Assembly: GCA_964370775.1 (NCBI GenBank)
Contig: CAYJKT010000007.1
Span: 33,675 to 97,674 of the forward strand
Source: SIG603 sp964370775
Lineage (GTDB): Bacteria; Bacillota; Clostridia; Oscillospirales; Acutalibacteraceae
Direction: 5' to 3'
Length of the DNA stretch: 64,000 nt
Below the pieces are notes generated by a model that did no database searches, was not told where the DNA came from, and saw nothing but the letters and a program-made list of their open reading frames with translations. The position numbers were made by a program, and so were the translations under genes. This document shows positions 33,324-42,866 of the stretch, in pieces. Position 1 is the first letter of the stretch. The number at the start of each line of letters is the position of its first letter.

Positions 33324-34699
33324 GTCTATTAGATAAATTAGAAAAGCTTAATGCATCTAAAAAAATAGCACTGCACATGCCTGGGCACAAAAGAATGTGT
33401 GATAAAGCTGAGTATTTAAAAAAATTAGGTGCAGAGTATGACATTACAGAGATATATGACTTTGATAACTTGCACAAAGCAGAGGGAGTATTAAAAGAAA
33501 CTAACGAAAAGTTAAAGAAATATTACGAAAGTGATAATAGTTTTGCTATCGTGAACGGAAGCACAGCAGGAATTTTGGCAGGAATTAGGAGCGCTGTGAA
33601 ATTTGGAGACACTATTTTGATGTCAAGAGCAAGTCATAAATCAGTGTATAATGCTGTTGAGTTAAATGGTTTAAAAACTAAATTTATATACACAGAAACT
33701 GACACGCAAAATGGTATAATCCAAAAGATTAACCTTAGTGATATAGAGAAAAATCTTGATGATATTAGCCTAGTCGTTATAACAAGTCCTACTTATGAGG
33801 GCATACTTAGCGACCTAGATGAAATCGTCAGGCTTTGTCATGCAAAAAACGTACCAGTTTTAGTCGATTGTGCTCATGGTGCACATTATACTATGGAAGA
33901 ACTCTTTCCTAATGGAAACCGAGCAGATATTGTTGTGCAGAGTTTGCACAAAGTACTGCCTAGCCTTACTCAAACAGCTGTTTTGCATGTAAATGGAGAC
34001 ATGGTTGATTTAGGTGAAGTTATGCGTAACCTAGAGATTTTTCAAACCAGCAGTCCGTCATATATCTTAATGGCTTCCATAGATAGCTGTATTGATTATA
34101 TGACAGAAAAGAAAATAGATTTATTCAAAAGGTTAGAAAAAAATTACATCAATTTTACAAAAACAATATCAAACATGAATAATCTAGCGTGGTATAATAC
34201 AGGTGATATTACAAAGATAATCATTGACTGTTCTAATTCTAACATCAACGGTTATGACTTGATGAAAATATTAAGAAGTGAGCATAATATTGAACTCGAA
34301 ATGGCACAGCAAACTTATATACTAGCTATAGTAAGCGTTTTGGATAGCGAAGAAGTTTTTGAAGGATTTGCAGAAGCTCTGTTGCTAATAGACAGTAAAT
34401 TGAATGAAAATAACACAGAACATACAGGTAACTTTGATAGACAAGAAATTGGTATGTCTATTTTTGAGGCTTTTAGTAAGAATAAAGCAAAAGTAACTCT
34501 TGATAATGCTATTGGAGAAATAAGCGCAGAGTATGTTTGGTTATATCCACCGGGTATTCCGGTTTTAATTCCAGGAGAGAAAATAAACAGTGGTTTTATT
34601 GATGATATTAGACAAATGATTAAAAGTTCGTCTAATATATATGACAGCTACGATTTATTACCTGACGAATTAGTAATAATCAACCAAAAAACCTTTTAA
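33320..34699 (+). CDS. Orn/Lys/Arg decarboxylase-family PLP enzyme
   Basis: This 459-residue protein belongs to the fold-type I group of lysine, ornithine and arginine decarboxylases, in the short form that Firmicutes carry (SpeA/Cad-like). It starts with the substrate-site segment ALHMPGHKRM. The PLP-phosphate motif NGSTAGILAGI is near residue 78, and the aspartate VDCAHGAHY is near 193. The cofactor lysine is in VQSLHKVLPSLTQTA near 217. The C-terminal domain has YPPGIPVLIPGE. It overlaps the ispF stop by four bases (ATGA), so the two are translationally coupled, although their functions are not obviously related. The amino acid substrate cannot be assigned. Confidence 0.88.
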   Translation: MSLLDKLEKLNASKKIALHMPGHKRMCDKAEYLKKLGAEYDITEIYDFDNLHKAEGVLKETNEKLKKYYESDNSFAIVNGSTAGILAGIRSAVKFGDTILMSRASHKSVYNAVELNGLKTKFIYTETDTQNGIIQKINLSDIEKNLDDISLVVITSPTYEGILSDLDEIVRLCHAKNVPVLVDCAHGAHYTMEELFPNGNRADIVVQSLHKVLPSLTQTAVLHVNGDMVDLGEVMRNLEIFQTSSPSYILMASIDSCIDYMTEKKIDLFKRLEKNYINFTKTISNMNNLAWYNTGDITKIIIDCSNSNINGYDLMKILRSEHNIELEMAQQTYILAIVSVLDSEEVFEGFAEALLLIDSKLNENNTEHTGNFDRQEIGMSIFEAFSKNKAKVTLDNAIGEISAEYVWLYPPGIPVLIPGEKINSGFIDDIRQMIKSSSNIYDSYDLLPDELVIINQKTF

Positions 34700-34872
34700 T
34701 ATTGTACATATTTATTCTTCATTTTTTTACAATTTTCACATTGAGTTAATAGTAATATTAACAAATAGTATTTTAAGAGTAGTAGTTGAGATAATATGAC
34801 AACACACGTGTACAAAATAACTAAATATAATGATATGAAATTCAAACTTTTACTAATTTTCTATAAAAATGC

Positions 34873-34901
34873 TTGATAATAGAATTAAATTGTGTTATTA
34901 T
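34873..34901 (+). promoter_or_regulatory. Promoter of the glycogen operon
   Basis: TTGATA (34873-34878) and TATTAT (34896-34901) are 17 bp apart, with a TGT extended -10. It lies 32 bp before glgB. The remaining bases back to the previous gene (34700-34872) hold no recognisable gene or terminator. Confidence 0.75.
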
Positions 34902-34932
34902 ATGTACATGCTTATAAGAAAGGTTGAGGAAA

Positions 34933-36834
34933 ATGGTAGAAAATACTAAAAATGCACCTTTTGAAAGATTTGTTAGTGGGCAAGATTCACTAGCGTATGA
35001 ATTTATGGGTGTTCATAAAGCGAGATACAAGAACAAAGATTGCATTGTAGCAAGAGTTTGGGCTCCAACTGCTAAATCTGTTTCTTTTGTGGGTGAGTTC
35101 TGCAATTGGGACGAGAGCGTTTATCCAATGTTCAACATTGGTGACGGAGTATGGGAGTCGTACATAGACTTAGATTTAGAGGAATTTGATAGTTACAAGT
35201 TCCATATCACTTCACAATATGGTGGGACATGCTTTAAGTCAGACCCTTATGCGTTCCACAGTGAAACAAGACCTGGCACTGCTTCAAAATTCTATGATTA
35301 TAGTGGTTTTGAGTGGAGTGACAGCGAGTGGGAAAAATCCAAAAAAGACAAACCACATTACGAAAACCCAGTTAATATCTATGAAGTTCATGCAGGTTCT
35401 TGGAGAAAATATAAAGACGGTTCTTTATTTTCTTATAAAAAACTAGCAGAAGAACTTATTCCTTATGTAAAAGAAATGGGATATACTCACATTGAGTTTA
35501 TGCCTCTTACAGAATATCCGTTCGACCCTAGCTGGGGTTATCAAGTAGTAGGATATTTCTCACCTACTTCAAGATATGGTACACCAAAAGAGTTTATGGA
35601 GTTTATTAATGAATGCCATAAAGAGGGAATTGGTGTTATTATGGACTGGGTACCAGCACATTTCCCAAAAGATTCTACAGGACTAGCAAACTTTGATGGC
35701 ACACCTTGCTATGAATATGCGGATTCTAGAAAAGGCGAGCACAAAGAATGGGGAACTCTAGTGTTTGACTATGGCAGACGTGAAGTAGTTAACTTTTTAA
35801 TATCAAGTGCTAACTTCTGGGTTAAAGAGTACCATATAGACGGACTTAGAGTAGACGCAGTTGCTTCGATGCTTTACCTTGATTACGGTAGAAATGACGG
35901 CGAATGGGTCGGTAATATGTATGGTGGCAGAGAAAACTTAGAAGCAGTTGAGTTTATGAAAAATCTTAACGCAAAAGTTTTTGAACAAAATCCTGAAGTT
36001 ATGATGATTGCAGAAGAATCAACAGCATGGCCTATGGTTACAAAACCTCCGTATTTAGGCGGATTAGGCTACAACTATAAATGGAACATGGGTTGGATGA
36101 ACGACATGTTAAAATATATGTCTTTAGACCCAGTGTATAGAAAATACAACCACAACAACTTAACATTCTCATTCTTCTATGCTTTTTCAGAAAACTATGT
36201 TTTAGCAATTTCACATGACGAAGTTGTTTATGGCAAGTCTTCTTTATATGGTAAAATGTATGGTAACAATGAATGGGAAAAATACGCAGCACTTAGGTGT
36301 TTTATAGCGTTTATGATGGCTCACCCTGGTAAAAAACTACAGTTTATGGGAACTGAGTTTGGACAACACGATGAGTGGAACTTTACTGAAGAACTACAAT
36401 GGTACTTGTTACAATATGACGAGCACCAAAAAACACAAAAGTTCTTTAAAGAGATAAATCATTTCTACTTAAAACAAAATGAACTTTGGGAGATAGATTT
36501 TAACTGGGAAGGTTTTTCTTGGATTTCTAGTGATGACTATGAGCAAAGTGTTATTTCTTTTAGAAGAATTGATAAAAACGGTAACGAGATTATTATTGTT
36601 TGCAATTTCTTACCTGTTTATAGAGAAAACTACCACATAGGTGTACCTAGTGGTGAGGTTTATGAAGAAATTTTTACAACTGATGACTTGTGCTATGGTG
36701 GTAGCGGTGTATCAAATGGTGACAACATAGTTCCATTTGATGAAAAAAACCATGGTTTTGAGAAAAGTATATCATTGAAATTACCAGCAAATGGAGCTTT
36801 TTTCTTAAGAGTGAAAAAAGATAACAATAAATAA
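34933..36834 (+). CDS. glgB: 1,4-alpha-glucan branching enzyme
   Basis: GlgB cuts alpha-1,4 glucan chains and rejoins them as alpha-1,6 branches. The 633-residue protein has an N-terminal CBM48 domain at about 30-125 (ARVWAPTAKSVSFVGEFCNW). The GH13 barrel follows: DWVPAHFPKD near 240, the nucleophile region GLRVDAVASMLYLDYG near 300-315, the acid in MIAEESTAWP near 358, and ISHDEVVYGK near 425. I chose the ATG at 34933 behind GAGGA. The TTG at 34924 overlaps that site. It is the first gene of a four-gene glycogen operon. Confidence 0.96.
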   Translation: MVENTKNAPFERFVSGQDSLAYEFMGVHKARYKNKDCIVARVWAPTAKSVSFVGEFCNWDESVYPMFNIGDGVWESYIDLDLEEFDSYKFHITSQYGGTCFKSDPYAFHSETRPGTASKFYDYSGFEWSDSEWEKSKKDKPHYENPVNIYEVHAGSWRKYKDGSLFSYKKLAEELIPYVKEMGYTHIEFMPLTEYPFDPSWGYQVVGYFSPTSRYGTPKEFMEFINECHKEGIGVIMDWVPAHFPKDSTGLANFDGTPCYEYADSRKGEHKEWGTLVFDYGRREVVNFLISSANFWVKEYHIDGLRVDAVASMLYLDYGRNDGEWVGNMYGGRENLEAVEFMKNLNAKVFEQNPEVMMIAEESTAWPMVTKPPYLGGLGYNYKWNMGWMNDMLKYMSLDPVYRKYNHNNLTFSFFYAFSENYVLAISHDEVVYGKSSLYGKMYGNNEWEKYAALRCFIAFMMAHPGKKLQFMGTEFGQHDEWNFTEELQWYLLQYDEHQKTQKFFKEINHFYLKQNELWEIDFNWEGFSWISSDDYEQSVISFRRIDKNGNEIIIVCNFLPVYRENYHIGVPSGEVYEEIFTTDDLCYGGSGVSNGDNIVPFDEKNHGFEKSISLKLPANGAFFLRVKKDNNK

Positions 36835-36854
36835 TTTGAGGAGGTCATGGAAAA

Positions 36855-38060
36855 ATGTATCCAAAACAAGAAGTAGTAGCCATGTTATTGGCTGGTGGTC
36901 AAGGAAGTAGACTTGGCGCATTAACAAGAGACTTAGCAAAACCCGCTGTACCTTACGGTGGTAAGTACAGAATTATCGATTTCCCACTTTCAAACTGTGT
37001 AAACTCAGGTATTGAGACTGTTGGTGTTTTAACTCAATATTCTCCACTTGTTTTACATGAGTATATTGGTAGCGGACAACCTTGGGACTTAGATAGTATA
37101 GACTCAGGTGTTCACGTGTTATCTCCTTTCCAAAAGTATAAAGGTTCAGGTTGGTACACAGGTACATCTAACGCTATTTATCAAAATATCAATTTCATAG
37201 ATAGATACGACCCTGAATACGTAGTTATTTTATCAGGCGACCATATCTACAAAATGGACTATTCTACAATGATTCAATATCATAAAGATAAAAATGCTGA
37301 TTGTACTATTGCGGTTATTGATGTTTCTTTAGAGGAAGCTTCAAGATTTGGTATTTTGAATACTAATGAAGATGGTTCTATCTATGAATTTGAAGAGAAA
37401 CCAAAACAACCAAAAAGCACAAATGCTTCAATGGGTATCTATGTTTTTACATGGGAAAAACTTAGAAAATACCTAATAGAAGACCAACTAGACCTTAGTT
37501 CTTCTAATGATTTTGGTAAAAATGTTTTGCCTACTATGCTTGAAAACGGCGAGAAAATGTATGCTTATAGTTTTTCTGGATATTGGAAAGATGTTGGTAC
37601 AATTGAAAGCTTGTGGGAAGCAAACATGGACTTGCTTAACCCTAATGTAGAGCTTGATTTAAGTGCTGAAAACTGGAAAATTTATGCTAGAACAAGAGTT
37701 ATGCCTCCTCATTATGTTGGCAAAAACGCTATGGTTCAAAATTCAATTGTTACAGAGGGTAGCAATGTTTATGGCGAACTAGAGTTCTCTGTATTATTTA
37801 CAGGAGTTACAGTTGAAGAGGGCGCAAAAGTTAATGCTTCTATCGTAATGCCAGGCGCTGTTATTAAAAAAGGCGCTAATGTGCAATATGCAATAATTGG
37901 TGAAGATGCGGTTATAGGCGAAAATGCGGTTATAGGTGGAAAACCAGAAGATGCTGAAGATGCAACTGCGTGGGGAATTGCTGTTGTAGGTCCAAACTGT
38001 GTTGTTGAAGACAACCAAGTGGTAAATCCAAAAGAAATGATAGCTACGGAAGAGGTGTAA
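36855..38060 (+). CDS. glgC: Glucose-1-phosphate adenylyltransferase, catalytic subunit
   Basis: GlgC makes ADP-glucose, the donor for glycogen. The 401-residue protein has the nucleotide-binding AGGQGSRLGALTRDLAKPAV near residue 13. ILSGDHIYKMDYS is near 125, the glucose-1-phosphate site FEEKPKQPKS is near 180, and SGYWKDVGTIESLWEAN is near 240. A left-handed beta-helix with hexapeptide repeats ends the protein (AVIGENAVIGGKPED). It follows glgB by 20 bp behind GAGGAGGT and is followed by glgD after two bases. Confidence 0.97.
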   Translation: MYPKQEVVAMLLAGGQGSRLGALTRDLAKPAVPYGGKYRIIDFPLSNCVNSGIETVGVLTQYSPLVLHEYIGSGQPWDLDSIDSGVHVLSPFQKYKGSGWYTGTSNAIYQNINFIDRYDPEYVVILSGDHIYKMDYSTMIQYHKDKNADCTIAVIDVSLEEASRFGILNTNEDGSIYEFEEKPKQPKSTNASMGIYVFTWEKLRKYLIEDQLDLSSSNDFGKNVLPTMLENGEKMYAYSFSGYWKDVGTIESLWEANMDLLNPNVELDLSAENWKIYARTRVMPPHYVGKNAMVQNSIVTEGSNVYGELEFSVLFTGVTVEEGAKVNASIVMPGAVIKKGANVQYAIIGEDAVIGENAVIGGKPEDAEDATAWGIAVVGPNCVVEDNQVVNPKEMIATEEV

Positions 38061-38062
38061 GT

Positions 38063-39175
38063 ATGAGAGGAAACAACGTATTAGGTATATTATTTACATA
38101 TATTAACGATGATAAAATCCCTGAACTAACAAAAAACAGAGTTATAGCATCTGTTCCTTTTGGTGGCAGATATAGACTAGTAGACTTCGTTTTGTCTAGC
38201 ATGGTTAATTCAGGTATAAATAATGTTGGTGTTATTACAGAGAGAAATTACCAAAGCTTAATGGATCATTTAGGTTCAGGTAAAGCATGGGATTTGTCAA
38301 GAAAAAGAGAGGGTTTGTCTTTATTACCTCCTTTTGACACTGATTATAAAAGAAACGGTGGTAAAGTCGAGTCTTTAGCATCTGTTCAAAGATTTATTAA
38401 AGCTGCTCAAGAAGAATATGTTATTATTTCAGACTGCAACACAGTTTGCAATATTAACTTCAAAAAAGCTTTGAGCTTTCATATTGAAAAAGAATCTGAC
38501 CTAACTGTAATTTATAGAAAAGGTTCTTCACCAAAAGGTGTTAGAGTGGGCGTTTTATCTATTGATGATAACGACAAAGTAACTGCACTTTCAAGCAGAG
38601 ACAATGGCGTAGAAGATAGAGATATCGGCATGGCTATGTATATTATGAAAAGAGAAAAACTTCTTGATTTAGTTGAAGAATGCATGGCAGAGAACACTCT
38701 TGATTTTGATAGATCAGTACTTTTCAAATGCATTAATTCAATGAATGTATATGCGTATGAATTCAAAGGCTTAACATTCCCAATCACAGATTACAACTCA
38801 TACTTTGAGGCTAACATGGCGCTTATGAACGACAGTGTTCGTAAAGAACTATTTAATACACAAAGACCAATTTACACAAAAGTTCGTGACGATATGCCTA
38901 CAGTATACGGATTAGGTTCAAAAGCTTCTAATTCTATCATTGCTGGTGGTTGTGTAATTGATGGCGAAGTAGAAAACTGTGTTCTTTTCCGTGGTGTTAA
39001 AGTAAGTAAAGGTGCTGTGCTTAAAAACTGTGTAATCATGCAAGATGGCACAATTCACAAGAATGTTACAATGGAAAATGTAATCACAGATAAAGATGTT
39101 GTGGTAGAAGCTGACAGAAATCTTGTTGGTTCACCTACATATAACATGTATATAGCTAAAGCTAGTGTAGTTTAA
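38063..39175 (+). CDS. glgD: Glucose-1-phosphate adenylyltransferase, regulatory subunit GlgD
   Basis: GlgD is a GlgC paralogue that pairs with GlgC in Firmicutes and raises or tunes its activity. The 370-residue protein keeps the overall fold, with VPFGGRYRLVDFVLSSMVNS near residue 33 and the C-terminal beta-helix. The nucleotide-binding GGxGxR loop of GlgC is replaced by LGILFTYINDDKIPELTKNR, so it is unlikely to be catalytic by itself. It starts two bases after the glgC stop. Confidence 0.94.
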   Translation: MRGNNVLGILFTYINDDKIPELTKNRVIASVPFGGRYRLVDFVLSSMVNSGINNVGVITERNYQSLMDHLGSGKAWDLSRKREGLSLLPPFDTDYKRNGGKVESLASVQRFIKAAQEEYVIISDCNTVCNINFKKALSFHIEKESDLTVIYRKGSSPKGVRVGVLSIDDNDKVTALSSRDNGVEDRDIGMAMYIMKREKLLDLVEECMAENTLDFDRSVLFKCINSMNVYAYEFKGLTFPITDYNSYFEANMALMNDSVRKELFNTQRPIYTKVRDDMPTVYGLGSKASNSIIAGGCVIDGEVENCVLFRGVKVSKGAVLKNCVIMQDGTIHKNVTMENVITDKDVVVEADRNLVGSPTYNMYIAKASVV

Positions 39176-39197
39176 TCTAGCGAGAAAGGAAGTAAAA

Positions 39198-40625
39198 ATG
39201 AAAGTTTTATTTTGTGCTAGTGAAGCGTTGCCGTTCTCAGCTACTGGTGGATTAGCAGATGTAGCAGGCTCTCTTCCTAAAGCTTTAAGAAAAAGACTTG
39301 TGAGTTGTAGCGTTGTGCTACCTTTGTATGACACTATTCCACAAGAGCTAAAAGACAGCATGACTTTTATCACAAGTATAAGTGTTCCTGTTGCATGGAG
39401 ACGCCAATATTGTGGTATATTTGAAGCAAAAATTGATAATGTAACATACTATTTTATAGATAATCATTATTACTTTAAAAGACATGGTTTATATGGCCAT
39501 TTTGACGATGCTGAAAGATTTGCGTTTTTCTCTAGAGCGATTTTAGAAATGCTTCCTCATATAGATGTAAAACCTGATATTATTCACACAAACGACTGGC
39601 AAACTGCTTTGGTACCTATTTATTATAGATTATTCTATGCTAATGAAGAGTGGTACAAAGGCATTAAAATGCTTTTCACAATACACAACATTCAATACCA
39701 AGGTCAATACGGAATGGGAATTTTACCAGATGTTTTTGGTGTTTTAGACCAAGACGCTTACTTGCTTGAGTGGGAGGGTTGCGTTAACGTTATGAAAGGT
39801 GCAATTGAGAGCGCACATTGGGTTTCTACTGTTAGCCAAACATATTCTAACGAAATAAAAGACCCGTGGTTCTCACACCACTTAGACCCTATTTTGCGTG
39901 AGAGAGCATGGAAGTTATCTGGTATATTAAATGGTATCGACCAAGATACATATAACCCAGAGACAGACAAAGATGTTTTTGTTAACTTTAACATTGATAC
40001 TCTTGACAAAAAAATAGAGAACAAACTGAAACTTCAAGAAAGAGTTGGGCTAAAACAAGACGCTGATGTGCCACTAATTGCAATGGTTACAAGACTTGTT
40101 TCTCACAAAGGTTTAGACTTAGTTCGTGAAGCAGTAGACAATGTAATGCAGTATACAAATTCACAATTTGTGATTTTGGGCAGTGGCGACTTTGAATACG
40201 AGATGTTCTTTAGAGAGTGCCAAGAGAGATACCCAGAAAGATTTAGCATTGTTGTAGGATTTATCCCTGAATTATCTAAAAAGATTTATGCAGGAGCAGA
40301 TATTTTCCTAATGCCTAGCAAGAGCGAACCTTGTGGACTTTCACAAATGATTTCACTACGTTACGGTACAATACCAGTAATTCGTGAGACAGGTGGCTTG
40401 AAAGACTCTATCACAGATTGTCGTGACGGCGAGGGTAATGGCTACACATTCAAAACATATAACAGTGGAGATATGTTAAACTCTTTACACGCAGCTATTC
40501 ATAATTATAATGAGAATAAAGAAGAATGGCAAACTCTTGTAAAAAGAGCAATGGAGTGCGATAACAGCTGGGTGAAATCAGCTAATGAATACATTAAACT
40601 ATATAAATTAATCTTAAAAGGTTAA
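39198..40625 (+). CDS. glgA: Glycogen synthase (ADP-glucose)
   Basis: GlgA adds glucose from ADP-glucose to the growing glycogen chain. The 475-residue GT5 enzyme begins with VLFCASEALPFSATGGLADV. The family's usual KTGGL lysine is alanine in this copy. The acceptor-side HTNDWQTALVP is near residue 131. The donor-domain signature SKSEPCGLSQMISLRYGTIP is near 375, with RETGGLKDSI following. It lies 22 bp after glgD behind GAAAGGAAG. A terminator follows at 40667-40718, ending the operon. Confidence 0.96.
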   Translation: MKVLFCASEALPFSATGGLADVAGSLPKALRKRLVSCSVVLPLYDTIPQELKDSMTFITSISVPVAWRRQYCGIFEAKIDNVTYYFIDNHYYFKRHGLYGHFDDAERFAFFSRAILEMLPHIDVKPDIIHTNDWQTALVPIYYRLFYANEEWYKGIKMLFTIHNIQYQGQYGMGILPDVFGVLDQDAYLLEWEGCVNVMKGAIESAHWVSTVSQTYSNEIKDPWFSHHLDPILRERAWKLSGILNGIDQDTYNPETDKDVFVNFNIDTLDKKIENKLKLQERVGLKQDADVPLIAMVTRLVSHKGLDLVREAVDNVMQYTNSQFVILGSGDFEYEMFFRECQERYPERFSIVVGFIPELSKKIYAGADIFLMPSKSEPCGLSQMISLRYGTIPVIRETGGLKDSITDCRDGEGNGYTFKTYNSGDMLNSLHAAIHNYNENKEEWQTLVKRAMECDNSWVKSANEYIKLYKLILKG

Positions 40626-40666
40626 ACATAAACTTGTAAAAAGTTGTGATAAACCATACTGATAGG

Positions 40667-40718
40667 AAAAAAGACGGATAGTATTGCAACTATGGTTGTG
40701 TGCTTATCTGTCTTTTTT
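40667..40718 (+). terminator. Terminator of the glycogen operon
   Basis: AAAAGACGGATA pairs with TATCTGTCTTTT (40705-40716) with one G-T pair. An inner GCAAC/GTTGT hairpin and a final run of T residues complete it. Confidence 0.82.
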
Positions 40719-40769
40719 AGAATTCATTTAACTTTATATTGATGTAAAATTAGTTTATTGGAAAAAATT

Positions 40770-40874
40770 GTAGGGTACGATGCCCACATCGTACCGAATA
40801 TAATACTATCATAAATCGGAATGGTGATACAAAATATATCATTATAGCACGGTCGGATATGCAATCGACCCTAC
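40770..40874. repeat. Palindromic intergenic element, copy 1
   Basis: This 105-bp non-coding element starts GTAGGGTACGATGCCCACAT and ends ATCGACCCTAC, so its ends are inverted repeats. The left end itself folds as GGTACGATG-CCCA-CATCGTACC. The right end folds as GGTCG...CGACC. A related element at 63874-63951 shares the core GATGCCCACATC. It looks like a small MITE- or REP-like repeat without coding capacity. It occupies most of the 306-bp gap between glgA and the lipoprotein gene. Confidence 0.75.
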
Positions 40875-40931
40875 ATTATCAATGTTCACATCGAAATAAA
40901 CGAAAAAACACTGTATTAATGAGGTGAGAAT

Positions 40932-41570
40932 ATGAAAAAATTAATATGTATAATTTTAGTTTGCTTTACTTTAAGTGCATGTAGCACAGCCGAAATACCA
41001 GAGATAAAACTATCTGACATTAAAGACAGCGAGGGAATAAACTTTAACAGTTTAAGTTGGGATACTAGCAGAGAGGGTGTCGAAAAATATTTTGGCATTA
41101 CAAATAGCGAGACAACCGAAACTACAGAAACTACCGAGACCGTAGTAACCGATATGTATTTAGCTGACTTTGACAAACAGGTAGAAGCAGAGTTTTATTA
41201 TGAGCAGTTTTTAACTGACGAAAAAAGCATAGTGCGTATTAAGCTTTATTTTGGGTATGACACAGAGGACGAAGCACTTGACTTTTTTAATGATTACGAA
41301 AACTTGCTGATAGAAATGTCTGAGACTAATGAAATCTTGGCAGAGTATAGCAAAGGTACAGTAAATAATGGTTCAGTTTTGGTATCTGAGACTATTGGAG
41401 TAACAAATTCACAGGTTTTGGAAACTAATGATATTTCTTTAATGGAAATATTAGATATGCATTTATATTATTATGAAAATGATGAAATAGCTGAAACACA
41501 AAATTATGAAGTTATGATTGATATAGGCATAGCACGTGATATGTCGCTGTATGACTTAACAAGTGAATAA
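40932..41570 (+). CDS. Predicted lipoprotein of unknown function
   Basis: I do not recognise this 212-residue protein. It has a short lipoprotein signal peptide ending in the lipobox LSAC (Cys17). An acidic mature part follows, including a Thr-Glu-rich stretch (ETTETTETTET, about residues 58-68) made by a short DNA repeat. The segment NFNSLSWDTSREGVEKYFGI resembles those in small lipoproteins that scan for EF-hand-free, cystatin-like folds, but this is not enough to assign a family. The start follows GAGGTGAG. It lies between the palindromic element and a terminator and is a single-gene unit. Confidence 0.7.
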   Translation: MKKLICIILVCFTLSACSTAEIPEIKLSDIKDSEGINFNSLSWDTSREGVEKYFGITNSETTETTETTETVVTDMYLADFDKQVEAEFYYEQFLTDEKSIVRIKLYFGYDTEDEALDFFNDYENLLIEMSETNEILAEYSKGTVNNGSVLVSETIGVTNSQVLETNDISLMEILDMHLYYYENDEIAETQNYEVMIDIGIARDMSLYDLTSE

Positions 41571-41605
41571 GTATATTTTTCGTTCATAAACTTACTAAAA
41601 TAACG

Positions 41606-41635
41606 GAGACTGTTTAATATGACAGTCTCTTTTTA
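41606..41635 (+). terminator. Terminator of the lipoprotein gene
   Basis: GAGACTGT (41606-41613) pairs with ACAGTCTC (41622-41629), followed by a run of six T residues. Confidence 0.88.
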
Positions 41636-41657
41636 TAAATATTGTTCAAAAAATCTA

Positions 41658-41686
41658 TTGCTTTTTTTCCGTTTAGAATGTAAAAT
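41658..41686 (+). promoter_or_regulatory. Promoter of the methyltransferase-larC gene group
   Basis: TTGCTT (41658-41663) and TAAAAT (41681-41686) are 17 bp apart, with TG at the end of the spacer. It lies 32 bp before the gene. Confidence 0.55.
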
Positions 41687-41718
41687 AATGTAAAAGTAAA
41701 CAATTAAGTAGGTACATT

Positions 41719-42861
41719 ATGGATAATAATAAAATAAGCGAAATACTAGAGGAAAAATTTAACTCTATTGTTATAAGCCAAAAGAGAAAAAATAGCGAAA
41801 TTACATATAACAAGGTGGTTGTTAAGCCGTTTTCTAAAAAAGGTGAGACAGTGTATCAGCTCAGTTGTTATGAGGACAAAAAGGTTTATCATAAAAATCT
41901 GAACCATGAAAACATGTGCTCTTATGTGATAGAGCTAATCACAATAGACTTTGCACAGTGCGTGGTTTTCTCAGCAGATGCTGATTATCACATTTTAAGT
42001 AAAAAAGATAAGCTTGCTATAAAGACATCAGCTGCTACAAAAAAAGTAGGTAATATGGAACATAACAGAAAGAAAAACTACTTAATTGCAGAAGATGAAA
42101 ATGCTGATTTCTTGGTAGAGCTTGGAATTGTCGGCAAAAATGGTCGAGTAAAAAATGACATGTATGCAAAGTTTAGACAAATTAACAGATACCTAGAGTT
42201 TATATCGGATATAGTATCTGTTTTTGATAAAGATAAAACTATTAGGATAGTAGACTTCGGTTGTGGTAAGGCGTATTTAAGCTTTGCTTTGTATTACTAT
42301 TTAAAGAAAAAATCAGACTTGAATGTAGAGATTATAGGTCTTGACCTTAAAAAAGATGTTGTTAACTTTTGTGAGAATTTAGCTCGTAAATTAGGTTATG
42401 ACGGACTTACTTTTAAGTATGGTGACATAGGGCAGTATAATTCAGATGACCCGTTTGACATGGTAATATCTTTGCACGCATGCGACACTGCAACTGATGA
42501 AGCTATATACAAAGGTATACTTTGGAAAAGCAAGGTTATACTTGCTGTTCCGTGTTGTCAACACGAACTTAACCCTCAGCTTAAAAATGCTGAAAATAAC
42601 GGCATTTTAAGATACGGACTTATGCGAGAGCGTTTTGCAACTATCGTAACAGATACTTACAGGGCATTGCTACTGGAGACAGTAGGTTACAAAACAGAGA
42701 TTGCAGAGTTTATCGAGACAGAACATACTCCGAAAAATGTCTTGATTAAAGCAGTACACACTGGCAAGGTAAGCAAAAAATCAACAATAGAACTAGAAAA
42801 CCTAAAGAAACAATGGTGCTTTGAACAGCACTTAGAAAAACTATTAAATGAAAAGAGGTAA
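41719..42861 (+). CDS. SAM-dependent methyltransferase (Methyltransf_32-like)
   Basis: This 380-residue protein has a SAM-binding core at about residues 165-310. Motif I is RIVDFGCGKAYLSFALYYYL, then IIGLDLKK, FDMVISLHACDTATD and the cysteine-histidine segment AVPCCQHELNPQL. The N-terminal 150 residues are a separate domain that may bind RNA. This layout is that of the COG/Pfam Methyltransf_32 group, related to GSTCD and bacterial proteins of unknown substrate. It starts a run of four tightly spaced genes: nucleotidyltransferase 5 bp later, larC 3 bp after that, then the LysR gene 19 bp on. Confidence 0.78.
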   Translation: MDNNKISEILEEKFNSIVISQKRKNSEITYNKVVVKPFSKKGETVYQLSCYEDKKVYHKNLNHENMCSYVIELITIDFAQCVVFSADADYHILSKKDKLAIKTSAATKKVGNMEHNRKKNYLIAEDENADFLVELGIVGKNGRVKNDMYAKFRQINRYLEFISDIVSVFDKDKTIRIVDFGCGKAYLSFALYYYLKKKSDLNVEIIGLDLKKDVVNFCENLARKLGYDGLTFKYGDIGQYNSDDPFDMVISLHACDTATDEAIYKGILWKSKVILAVPCCQHELNPQLKNAENNGILRYGLMRERFATIVTDTYRALLLETVGYKTEIAEFIETEHTPKNVLIKAVHTGKVSKKSTIELENLKKQWCFEQHLEKLLNEKR

Positions 42862-42866
42862 CTGTT

